NCBI GenBank assembly: GCA_013399305.1
Contig: VXAI01000301.1
Location: 758,132-822,131 of the forward strand
DNA length: 64,000 nucleotides
Direction of reading: 5' to 3'
From: Rostratula benghalensis
Taxonomy: Eukaryota; Chordata; Aves; Charadriiformes; Rostratulidae
In this document: in pieces, positions 25,380 to 37,150 of the stretch
How the letters are laid out: every line of letters begins with the position of its first letter
Numbering within the stretch: the first letter of the stretch is position 1
Notes under the pieces: generated by a model
Database searches by the model: none
Seen by the model: only the letters and a program-made list of their open reading frames with translations
Told to the model about the DNA's origin: nothing
Translations under genes and position numbers: made by a program

Positions 25380-25870
25380 AATAAGAATTAATCATACCAG
25401 ATCTTTGAAACTGATTTTTTCATTGTACAGCTGAGCTGACAGAACAGATGAAAGCAAAAGAGACAATACTCAGGAGCATAGTTACTGATAAATAATTACA
25501 ACAAGGACATTATAATTATTTAATTAAAATTTGTGCATGGGGAGAGATTATGAGTCTTTCAGCTTGCTGCCTCATTTAGATGATACTAGTCATTAACCAA
25601 TTTTGCTGTAGTCAGCTACTAAATGTCCACACAGCCTGCCTTATTTTTTAAACCTCTTCAATCAGCAAAACTGGCTGCATGCACTGTGTAATGCTACTGA
25701 AGAACAAAGTGCCACACTTAGTAATATAATTAAAGGCAGTCTCAAGTTTTTAAAGGAAATTTGTACTTTAATTAATCAAGACCATCAAATAAACAGGACC
25801 AGTAGAGTGTTTATCTCTGCTTCTGAAGTTATTAATTACCGAACCACACAGAGATCACTGTGGAGCTGAC
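25380..25870. promoter_or_regulatory. Candidate conserved non-coding element (enhancer-like)
   Basis: This stretch is non-repetitive, balanced in complexity, and dense in AT-core homeodomain-type sites: ATTAATCA, TAATTACAACAAGG, ATTATTTAATTAAAAT, CATTAACCAATTTTG, ATTAATTA and TTATTAATTACCG. It has no open frame of note. Texture alone suggests a conserved developmental enhancer; no alignment is available. The element directly follows the palindromic MITE-like repeat. This is inference only. Confidence 0.3.
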
Positions 25871-26174
25871 AATGCCCCTCTAATTTTTCCTACTGAAGTT
25901 ATTTTGTTCCTTCCCTTAATATCATTTGCTACTGACTTTTGTCTGGGAATATAAACATCACAGACATTTAATGTGTCAGAACAGTGCTATCTACACGGCA
26001 ATAAACCCCACATTTTCATGATCACCTTCCCCAGCAATTTCTTCACATCTACTAATTTTCTAGTTCAAGGCTGCCTTCAGAAACTTTTTCCCAGCATGTC
26101 TTTCTGCAGCTTGCCGTCTGCATTTGCACCCTTGAAGCAGGCATTTTGCAACCAGCTGTATCTTTCTGTTTCCC

Positions 26175-26265
26175 AACTGGCAGATATTTTATTTCTTATG
26201 TTTTCCCTCAGTTTCCAGCTGGTAGGTATTCTAACACCTCTAATGTTTTCCCTCAGTTTTCAGCT
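26175..26265 (+). repeat. Two-copy tandem duplication, 42-45-base unit
   Basis: Unit 1 (26,175-26,216) and unit 2 (26,217-26,261) share the pattern AACTGG/AGCTGG, GATATT/GGTATT and then ATGTTTTCCCTCAGTTT-CAGCT, the last block nearly identical and offset by 45 bases. The duplication lies inside a 137-codon open frame (25,973-26,386), where it shows as the repeated peptide MFSLSFQL. That frame has no other sign of coding function. Confidence 0.8.
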
Positions 26266-27838
26266 TCACATTGCCAAACAGATGGCATGTTCTCACATTT
26301 ACACAACAAATCCTAATGTTCTTTCGGTTATACCAATACACAATAGGAGTGACACTTCTGCATCTGAGAGAGTTCAGCCTATGTAAAATAGGTATTTGCA
26401 ATGGAAAAAAACGTGGCCCACAAACATAAGGAGACATGAGTATACAAAATACACAGAATGTGATTTACAGGATTTAACTTGACTGAAAGAAAATAAGCAC
26501 TTCAGAAATTAATGTGTAACTATTGTAGAATAGTATCATCTCTTTGTGGGCTTTTTCAAACACCCTGTTGCAATTTATAACATTACTTCAATGCTTTCTG
26601 TTTTCATTCTGTTCTAGCAGACTTTCTGATAAGGACTTATATACTCTGAAAATCCAGTAGCACTGGAATAGAACCATTTAATTCTCTGTTGCATAAAGAG
26701 TGCTCAAGGTTGTGTGTGTGCACTTATTTTGGATTTTCATTGGGAACAGCACCTCCAGATCAAAAACAGCAGATGTCCTGAGCCACCTGAGTGAGAAATT
26801 TTAGATGGGATTGTCCAACACAGGCAACTTCACCTTCCTGGGCTGAAACCCTAAGACACTGATGTAAAAAGGAATTAAAAATTAGAATGTGAACAACAAA
26901 AAAAATCAATTTAAATCTCATGGATCAGGGTCCTCTTAAAAATGCTTAACCAATAGGCATGAAATAGAGCATTTTGACTCCAAAATAAGCAGGATGAGAA
27001 AAAAAGCGAAAATATCACTGTAACTATGAGCTCCCACAGACTTCAATCTCTGGATACTCAACGTGAAGACAGAAAAATCCCAGGCTTTCAAATTCATTCC
27101 CTCATCTGTATTTCAATAACAAGTGCTCCTTCATAATCAACTATTAGAAATACTTGATTGATGGCAATCAATAATAATTGTATTTATTCAGTTGATAGTG
27201 ATAAATCCTCTTCAATTTTTTGCTGTGTTCTCAAAGTGTTGGTTAGGTTGCTTGCAATGCTTACTCATCACTTAAAGCCCTGTTTCCACTTTCTAGTCAT
27301 GCAGAAATTAAGCTACCTATAAAAAACATTGATTAGAAGAGATAGCAATGCCCAAATTTTGTTTTTACCCTCCCTGCAGGGACAAAATTAGTTTTGATTG
27401 TACTCAGCAGTTCCCTAGAATAGTGCGTGAACCCTATCCTTTAACAGTTTCAGAATTAAATGGAAATGTTACAGGCAACCCTAATTTACTTTGAGATCAC
27501 TACTTCTTCTCAAGAACTAACTACATTTTATACTTTCTGAGTCAACTGAAAAAGTCATGTCTAGTTTTCCCTGAAACAACTCTTTTTTAATTAATTGTTA
27601 GGCTTTTTTAATCAGTACGTATCATTTCCATTTTAACATTTCCAACACAAATGATCAAACTTGAGAACTTGGTCTATAAATAAGACCAGTTCTATTCTGA
27701 GGACCACGCTGGCAAAGGAGAAGGGAGTTGTACAATCTGGCATATCTAAACTCAACTTCATTCCATGACAACTTGACTCAATTTCTTGAACATCTTGTTT
27801 CATAACAGTAGAGGACTGAGTGCCAACAAACTACACTG

Positions 27839-27856
27839 TTTTTTTTTTTTTTTTTT
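27839..27856. repeat. Poly-T tract (18 T)
   Basis: Uninterrupted run of T. No retroposon body is recognised beside it on the minus strand. Confidence 0.9.
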
Positions 27857-27968
27857 CACTGTGAAATTTTACAAGTTCCTTTGTATGCAATGCTTCCTCA
27901 CATAGTGGTCATTTTAAAGTACATCCTAAATGAAAAGCTTTGATTTATCTTTTCTGCTGAAATTTGTC

Positions 27969-27993
27969 TTTTTTTTTTTTTTTTTTTTTTTTT
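27969..27993. repeat. Poly-T tract (25 T)
   Basis: Uninterrupted run of T about 110 bases from the previous T tract. Two T runs this close on one strand could be old A-tails of minus-strand retroposons, but nothing recognisable adjoins them. Confidence 0.9.
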
Positions 27994-30900
27994 GTTAAGA
28001 ATGAAGAGTTATAAATGGAATCAGAGCACAGCTTTTGATACCTATCAGACCCCATCCAGTCTTCTCATAAGTGATTTCCGACACAGCTAGAACTCTTGTG
28101 AGAGCACTGGATGCACTGGTGTAGAAATTTGCATGGACATTTTTTTGTCTGTGAGATTTAGCACTCTCCTGGTTTTGGAGAATATTCCAGGCCACTTGCA
28201 AAAGCTCTGTCTAAGATGCCCTTAGGGAAATGACGAAGGATGGGGACAGTGTTTCAGACTGTACATTCATCATGTACCAAACAGTATTGATGGAAGATGC
28301 CATTTCCCTCCAAAATGCTATTTTGTGAACCTTTTCCTAGACGCATAAACATACAAGGCCTTAGAAATTGAGGTAAGTCTTCTCTTCCAAAACAACATAG
28401 GAAACAATAGTGACACAAACCTTCTACCGGCATTTATAATTTAAATTCATGTCATGTCCTAAGGAAACACATATTAATCAAGCCATGACAGAGGGTGGCA
28501 GCAGAACATTTTCATTCTGTGTGCATAGACTAGTTGCATATTTTTGGAGCCAGAGAAAGTGTGACTTCATGTATGTGTAACTTAGTGGTGAGGACACTAA
28601 GTGCCCAAGGACATTAGAAGCTGACATTAAGGATGGAGAAAACTGTTCTGATGAATATTTTACCTAAAGTTATCTGACAATCTAGTGGTTATGAAAGTGT
28701 CTTCGGAAATGAAGGTTCACATCCCCTTAGACGAAGCAGAGTACACGTTTCTCATGTGGCAAACCACAGAGCTTTTGGGAGAACCACTTCAAGCAGGATT
28801 CTTTTCTGTCAGATTCATTAGATTTGACAGTGTCCGATAAATCATGCTCGGAATGTGGGGTGAATGGAGAATCATTTATGGGCCAAGCATGAAAAGGGAC
28901 ATCAGGCTGAGCTGCAATGAGCTGCAGCTGGCCATGGTCAGACGCAGAACAGAAAACATACAGGAAATTCTCCTGGAGAAACCACTAGTGCTTTATGAAT
29001 TTGACACCTCCCAAGTTATTGAGCAGACTAGAGGATGAAGAGAAAGGGGATCTAGAGCTTACTTTTGGCTTTAGGTTTTTATCTCTACCCACAATTCTTT
29101 TTCTGACCTAGCCATTAAAGGCTTTTCCTTAAAGAGATGAATGACTGCAGTAACTTATGCTACAAGTGAGTAACTTGACCAGCAAATACACCGAAACATT
29201 CATAGGAGTATTGTCACTCTTTCATGAGAAGTTGACAGTCACAGAAGTAATCAGCCAGCGCTGCTGCCAGTAGGTTAATTGGCAAAGAAATGTTTCAAAA
29301 AGCTTATTTTGATTCAGAAATATATCCCATTTAATTTCAGCTCACAAAGGTCATGAGTTATTTCTTTTCATGATAGACTAGCAATGGCAATGACAGGCTA
29401 GCATATTGCTGCTGATGGCACACTAACACCACACTGATGATGTTTACCTCATCTGCCAGTTTCCCAGCTATTCCAAACCATTAAGACTTACATGGCCAGA
29501 AGTTGTCTCCATTTTACTGTAGTAAATTCACTCTTACACATTCTGGTTTTCTCAATGTGTATGTTTTAGTTCTCATGATTTTGAGTGCTTCTTGTAGGTA
29601 GGTAAGGTTCAAATTTCTTTCCCAGTTTTCTCTGAGGACTTTGTGCTGCAGAGCCATTTCCTGCTCTTTATGTGAAGTATCTACTGGAATGCCTGAGAAA
29701 TATGCTAAGATAAATAAAATTTATATTTTTAGGTTCAGATGCTTCTCAGAGGTCTTTTCCTTTGAGGTGAACTCCTAATTTATTTCCTGTTTCCCTGGCT
29801 GGCAGTCTAGACAATGTGCCCATCCCAGTCAATCACATGCTAACAAGCCATCACTGCTGAGTGAACTAGTTCATCTCCTTTGCAACAGCAGTCTTATAGG
29901 TGGTTGGAGACATAGATGATAGCCAGAGAAATGCCTTCCTTCCCACGGTGCAGGGTATCTAAGAGCTGAGTAACCAAAAACTGGCCTGTGTAACACCATG
30001 GACACATGAAAGTATGGCCAAACAGAGCCAGGTCATGGACCACACGTAAATTGGCCCACTTCATCTGACGTACCTTCATCGCATATATCATAGATAAAGT
30101 TTTCACATCCTGTTCACACCCTGTGTGAGAAAAGTGTGAGACACTCTTCCCCTCTGGTTTATTGCATTCCTCAGATGGGTTTGCTTCTCAATATTGTTGA
30201 TGTTCTGTTGTCTCATTTGAAAATACACAAGTGGCCAATGAGAGCACAGCCCTTTTGGGCACTAATCCAAAGCAATATCAAGCCTCCTGTTAGCTTCCCA
30301 GTTGGGAATGCCACAGTAATTAAAATTAGTCACACATACAAGATGACTGGATAAGAGTGAGAAAAAAGCTAAAGAAAATGAATTAATGGGAGGTATAAAA
30401 GTGCAGCTAGATAGTGAAAATTAAATACAGAGAAAAATTATCATCATTACTAATCTTGGCAGCATGACAGTGACCAGAAAACACACAAATTATGCAACTG
30501 GCATTCAAGCACTACAACTAGAAGCTGGCAGTGCTAGTGACGAACTGGGTGTACTTGACCAGCTGGCTTCAAGGATCTCAGGACTCTAAGCAGAGAACAT
30601 ATCCAGGGCTGTGTAAATGGAGAGAAGGAACATTATTGAAAATTGTTCTCCAATACCATTGCTTCTGCCTTAATAGCTGCATGGTCAAACTCCAATAAAA
30701 ATGGTGAGTGCTTGAGACAGGAATCTTCAGCTACTAATTACCCATATTAGATTTACTATTAAGGCCTTTCTTCACTATGCTGGAGTATATTACAGTTTAC
30801 TTCTAACTATATCAGTCCCACTTTTCTTAACAGTCCATGAAGGGGGACAATCATATGGAAGACAGATAGCAAACATCAGGGAATATTTATTCTTGGCCAC

Positions 30901-33900
30901 CTAGAAGGGGACTGATTGAAGTTTTGTAAGTATGGTTTTTGCAGATATGGGAAGAATGTGACTTAGGAGTGCTCAATATGTGGATGATGAGAACTGGATA
31001 CCCTAATTTTCAAAATGTTTAATGACATCTTCCCAGTGGAGGGATGGATTTATGCTAAAACAGATTACTTCTATTGCTACCTTTTGGGTTTTTTTCTTTT
31101 TCCTTTATAGTAGTTCTTTTTTTTGGCCACTATTTAATTTGTGTTTTGCTTTTGTCCTCTTTGTAGTCTCTAACTCTTCATCTTCCCCCTCTGAGAGGGG
31201 ACCATGGCTAGGACCTTCACCTGAGTCATCTCCAACATGAAGTTCTCATCATATGGCAATGGAAACTTAGCTCTGTCCACAGGCTGGCAAGACAGTTGTT
31301 TAGTATTCTTATTTCAAGTAATCTTTCTAGGTGATTACTGTATTACAGATTGTGCTTGGAGCCTAGATTTATACAGTCTTTGAGCATGCACAGTAGCTTA
31401 TTAAAATTAATTTTTTCCCTAAGGACTTCTTCACTCTGCTTTTTCACATGCACTCTTCACAAGAGAAATGGCTCTTCAAACTCACGCTTTTTGTCATAAT
31501 AATTGCTTTACACCTCTTGGCAACTTTTCACACCATGTGTAAAGGACTGTTTCATTAAAGTTCATTAAGAGGCAATATTTTCATTACAGTAAAAATCACA
31601 AAAATGCCTACATATTGTTTTTAATGTTAATCATATTATTTAATTTATAGAGAACCATAAATGTATATGCAAACATATATACAGACACAACTTTTGCAAA
31701 GCACTCTTGGAACTTAAGTGATGGGATAATAGTTATTATTAAATGAAATATTTAATTCTGAATGACAACAGGGCGTGAAGAATAACTTATATTGCATAGT
31801 TGGAAAAGAAAATTAGTTTTTAAGGAAACCTTATGTTGCTATAAGAACTTCATGGTGAAGTGGAATAACATTGTACATTACAATTTATTAGACCTGCATA
31901 TTCCTTCATTGTTTTAATGATACAATAGGCATTTCTGTTAAAATGAAAACTTCATTTCTTCTGTTATAGGAAAGATAACTCAAGGGTTAAATTACTAATG
32001 TAAATCTCCAGTACTGATTATGCCAGATGTATTTATAGACTGCTACATAGAACAATCAGAGAAAGATCAACTGACCAGTTCCTGATTTTTTTCAAGCAGG
32101 AGAGCCTGTGTTCTCTGTGTCAAGCCTCATCTAACTATAGTGAGAAGCATCTAGAGATTTGCCTGCAGAACAGCCTACTCACAAACCTACCCCAAATTTT
32201 TTTCCATTTCATTGTGACTGAGAAAATTTCTTTCACAATTATCACCTTCAGCACATAAGTTACAAGAGTGTTCAGCACAGGAGGTGTTACATGTGGTTGC
32301 TTATATCGTAGGTGAGATGATATGCCAAATAATTATGCTCAGTAACAGGCAGCATTATTCACCAGTGATAGCTGTGCACTGCAAATGGCTCCCCATGTGC
32401 AGCTCTTTATTTGTAACCGTTATCACCAAGAACTGTTACCTAGGAAACAAAATGCGTTTACACACTGCGTGTGAGTTTCTTCAGAGTTACTTTTCCCACT
32501 AATACTCTAAGATATTTTAACACTTTGAACCAGTACTTATAATACACCCTTATCTGAGTAACACCAAAACCACAGCCATGAAACGGCCAGATTGGTTAAC
32601 GTGGTCTTATTTAGACAAAACAGATGACTTGTTAATGCAAACCCTCTTTTATCTATTTTTTTTTTTCTTGAAAGTGCGTATGCTGCTGGTATACTTGTGG
32701 AAAGTAGTCAGCAGTAAAAAAAATGACACTGAAAGGATTAAAATATGTAGTCATTGTGAAACTGAACTAATATCTTAAACTTGTCAGTCTTTTCCCAGAC
32801 ATTGATACTGAAATCTGAGCTGAGTTTTATAAATAGAATATTGAATCAAACGATTGATTTTCTTATTCCAGCCTGAGATCATGGACCATTTGGACAAGCA
32901 CCCCAAGATTTTAGCTATTATGTGAACATTCTTGTCTTTGCATATGTATGTAATTCAATTGCAATTTGCCATGGAGATAATGTTACCGAGGTGCCTGTTT
33001 TTTCTTGCACATTACATGTTGGTGGCAAAGATGACACTGAATTTTCAAAACTTTTGACTCTTGGAATTTGAGAAGGATGGTCAATCTGTAATTATACAAA
33101 TACAAAACCTAATGTAAATATATGAAGCTACATATAAAAGGAAGTTGCCAAAAAAATGCTGATTCTTGTAGTCACTAAACCTGAAGCTTGTTGCACTGGC
33201 CTCTGGAAAGTAAATTCTGAGGGTTCCTGAGTATATTACACCTGACAGATATGATGTTATTAACAGATGAGTGCTGAGAGGCTGTAGCCAAATGATTCTG
33301 AATAAATCCCGACCTGATCACTCCCTATCCTGAGCCTTTCATAAATCTGTTGCAGTAAAGTGACTGCTTTTTAAGGAAAGATAATTTCTGAGAGGGAAGG
33401 AAGATATTAGAGGTCTAGCTACTGCAACAAAAGAACAAAGGAGGATGTGAAACAAAAAACCAAGATGAGGCTGAGAGCATATGCTGCTGATGAATGTGTA
33501 TGTCAATAACCTAATGTTTAGAAATCCTCACAAGAACTCTTTGTATTAAAACTTGGAAAAATGTCAGAAAATTTACCTCAAAATGTAAAAACTATCACAG
33601 TGATGCCCAGAATGAGACATTCTGCTCACATTAGCTGTCCTTGACAAAGTTTTATATTATTATAAATTTTTATTATTTATTAGCTATATTTTCACAATAT
33701 ATTTGTTGTGCAAATTGGCTTGGTTTGCTCTGTGGTCATTTCCTACAAGACGAAAAATCCCCATTTTTTCAACGCTTGCTTAGTCAATTAAGGACTCTTG
33801 TTCTCCTTTCATCATTAATGAGTTAATTTTTGCAACCAAGCGTTATAATTCCATAAAGAAATCAACCACGTGGTTGTCATTAGGCAAGTCTCAGACACGT

Positions 33901-34399
33901 TTCTTCAGTCTGGAAAGTCATTTTGTTTACACAAAAAGGGGTTGGACAACTTGGCAGGAGACACAGCATTTCTTATAAAGCTTTGTACAGGGAGGCACTG
34001 TAGAAGCAATGCTCTGCAGTGCACCTTTTGTGGGAAAAGAGAGGAGGCAAAGATCTGAAGGCAGCAGGGTTAGGAAAGTCAAGGTAGCTTAAGCCATCAA
34101 ATCAATGGTCAGAGGCTTACAATTAACCTATTGATTGAAATGTTTAGGGTTTTAATGCTTAGAAAATTTGCTAACTCTAGTGATTTTGTAAGAAATGTCC
34201 AGCTGTTAGCTCACTGACTTGAACTTTCTTTTTTCTGTACTGGAGTGAAGAATTTTTGTGAGGAAACAACATGCAGGAATCGATTCAGTGACTTCCAGAG
34301 CATCGAAGTCCTCCGGACCCTGGAGGTTATGATCCCTGCAGCAGAAGGAACCTTTTGTTTTGCTTTGTCTTGTTTTGTTTTAACTGCTCACCTCCGGCA

Positions 34400-34800
34400 G
34401 AACCAGAAGTATTTATTTTCTCTCTCCACACTGTGAGTTCAGCGGGAGCTTAATTACCAGCCAGCATATTGTGATTGGCCAAGGAGTTATCAGAAATGAG
34501 GAAACGTATCAAGGTTTGCACCACGGCTCAGGAGTAGCAGCTGCAGTCACTCACCAGCCTCAACTGTCAGCTCCATCTTCCTCCTGCATAAAAATAAACA
34601 TTTCCCCCACAATAAAGTCTTTTTATAAAAGCAATAAAACAACTCAAGGGAGCATTGTTATCATGAGCTAATCACCCCCTTAGGGAATTAGAGGCACTTA
34701 GCTGCATCTAGAGCTTCAACACCTGAGGGGCTGTGATTATTTCATGATAACCAACAAGGCATGACAGACTGGGAGGTTAATTAGATAATATTCAAACTTG
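34400..34800. promoter_or_regulatory. Candidate conserved non-coding element
   Basis: Non-repetitive stretch with clustered regulatory-type motifs: GCTTAATTACCAG, an inverted CCAAT box in TGTGATTGGCC, TTTTTATAAAAGCAATAAAAC (Cdx/posterior-Hox type) and GAGGTTAATTAGATAA. The 66-codon plus frame at 34,471-34,671 has no domain and low coding likelihood. Assignment rests on motif texture only. Confidence 0.28.
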
Positions 34801-36391
34801 GTAATATTGAGTTTGAAGATTTCTTTTGAAGTTGTACAAGCAAAGCTCTGCTTATAAAACAGCAGTGGGATATCAGCACAGAAAGCATAATTAACATTTC
34901 CTACAAACGAACCAAGGTTTTGAATAGCTAAAGGAAAAAATAATAAAGCCAAAGTACTAAACCCTGAGGCACTCCTTTAACAATGAGTAATCCTGATGAG
35001 TTCACTACCTGGAATCTTGGGCAGAAATTGACTCAAATTATATAATGCCGTTTAGTTGCTAACCCCTAAATGGTGGAGGCACTTCAGTCAGCCTCATACT
35101 ACTTAACGGTCCATTGTCTCAAAGAATTTGGTGGGGTAGTAAACGCAGTATTAATAATAAATAATCATCCCAGCTGCAATCATAGCCAGTGGTTTGAGAA
35201 ACTCTAAGAAACTGTGCCACTGCACCGTGAGAGATTAAAGACAAAGGACGCTGCAAAGGTTTAAAATTATGCAAGCAGTCATTTTTCTGGAAGAGCATTT
35301 TATTTTTGTGGACAATGGCCATGAAGTTTCAGAAGTATCTGCATGTGTATGTGGGGATGGAGCCGTGCTGCAGATGTGTATTAGTGGCTAGGTGCTCTGC
35401 TATCACCTGGCCTACAAGTCCATGGGCTGCTCTTGTTTCCTCCACTCCTGGTCCAGCAGCTGAGGACCATGGAGTGAAGTGACCCAGATGGCTGATCTGG
35501 TTGAAATTACACCACTACACCGAACAACTGTCATTCTGTGGCCATGTGAGCTATGGATCCTACACAAGGCTGGTTGGAGCCTTGGAAGGAGGGATGGATG
35601 TTCCCTCTTGGAGGGCAGACGATCAGCTTGTAAATCTTGGCTGTAATGCAGCTTCTAGAAACAACCTGCAACTTCAAAATGTAACTATTTATATTGACCA
35701 TCAGTTAAAAAATAGCCAAACTCAGCTATCTTTAACTTGTTTACCTATAAAAGTGGAAAATGAAAGTGACTGTTAGTGTCCCAAACAATTTCTGATTTGG
35801 GTAGTTTTCTTTTCAAACTAACTTCTGTTGAATTACCAGAACTGGTATTGATTTAAAGAATGTAGTTAAGCACTTGTGGTCCTAAACTGCATATATTCTG
35901 CAGGTCATATCTTTCCAACAATACTGAGATTCTTGGTCAGTCAGAATTTTGCCAGCGGAATAGTTTTACATCATTGAATTCTGATTTAATAGAATCAAGA
36001 CGTTTCACTGGAACCTGCCAATTCCTCCGAAACCTTCAACAGGGAATCAAGTCAGTTTGTGTGTTTTCTGGCCAGCCTTCCAGCTCACCAGTAAGAGGGT
36101 GGCACCCTGCCTGACTCTGCAGGTTGGCTCCTTCCCTGGCTTCCCCACTGCTCGTGCTACAGCTGCTAGGCTGCCTGCCTGCCTGGGCTTCCATGCACTC
36201 ACAGCCACACACTCTGCTGCTCCTTCAACATTCCCCAGTACCCTGGCACTCCTGGTGCATGTCCAACCAAGATTTCCCTCCTTGCAAAAAAATAAATGAG
36301 AAAGAACCCTACATATAGTTTGCCAGGAAGTGCAGATTTTTCTACATGCTCCTCTTGCAGAATTGTTCATAAATCTTCGCTCTTTGTTTCC

Positions 36392-36396
<5 letters not shown>

Positions 36397-36424
<28 letters not shown>
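36397..36424. repeat. Poly-A tract (28 A)
   Basis: Uninterrupted run of A following CATTCT. It might be the tail of an old plus-strand retrocopy, but the preceding sequence shows no recognisable parent gene or LINE/SINE 3' end and no flanking duplication was found. Confidence 0.9.
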
Positions 36425-36624
36425 GTGGAATTCTGGATTCCTCTGCAGAACTTAAATAGAAAAGAAAAAAAAATTAATAGATTTCAGATAGGAAGGAAAA
36501 AATACGTATTTAGATGCCAATGAGGAAGAATACATGGGTACTAGAAAAAATAGGAGCATAGAGGAAGGAGTCACATAATTTTTCTCAGAATCTTAAGTGG
36601 TTTTAAGTCATTTCTTCCTTTTAG

Positions 36625-37150
36625 ATCTGAAACAATGGGATGACCCCAAAACATCTCATGTACCTCCAGAAAATGTGTCAGAGTGGGATGAGCCAGTTTC
36701 TTAAGGTGCCTGTTGCAGTGGCTAAAGAGGACAGTTTGATGGCCACCTTGTACTACATTGCTAAGAAAACTTTTCTTGAGTTGGCTGAGAAGTATTCCAT
36801 ACGAAAAGCTGAAAAAATGGAAATGGAGAGCAAAGGACAAAAGCTACATGAGAATACTTAAAGTACAGTTTCCTCAGTGACACGTAAACTAATCATCATC
36901 CAGAGAGCAGACTGCCCTTTTCAAAGCGCTTTTCCTTATATCACGTGCCCCCTTCACCAACATCCTCTTTAAGTGCTTTCTTTTATATTTACTTAATTAT
37001 TTATTCCTTTATGTGTTTGTATGTTTTTATCACTAAGGCATCAGTTATTTAAGTTTTGGACTACTCTTAGACTATTTCAGATCATTTGTCCTTTATCTTA
37101 TGCTTACAAAATGCCTAGTGACACTTGTGGAATAAAGCATATGAATGTTT
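36625..37150 (+). other. Weak candidate terminal exon with polyadenylation signal
   Basis: A pyrimidine-rich acceptor-like sequence (TCATTTCTTCCTTTTAG) ends at 36,624. A 73-codon frame runs 36,640-36,861, rich in K, E and M at its end but matching no family I know, with an in-frame stop (TGA, 36,628-36,630) directly upstream. AT-rich sequence with ATTATTTATT follows, then a canonical AATAAA at 37,131-37,136. The layout fits a terminal exon of a long non-coding RNA about as well as chance. No partner exon was identified. Confidence 0.15.

Larger units (their letters stand above)
26266..34399. other. Long AT-rich stretch with no recognised gene
   Basis: About 8.1 kb without a supported exon, RNA gene or datable transposon. 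Two poly-T tracts lie at 27,839-27,856 and 27,969-27,993. Open frames are all short (no more than 72 codons) and lack domains; the 64-codon frame at 28,844-29,038 and the minus frame at 29,894-30,106 were examined and not recognised. Confidence 0.5.

Noticed and set aside
25973..26386. 137-codon plus-strand frame as a gene
   Set aside because: No domain or supported splice or transcription context, and a stretch of it is a local tandem duplication.
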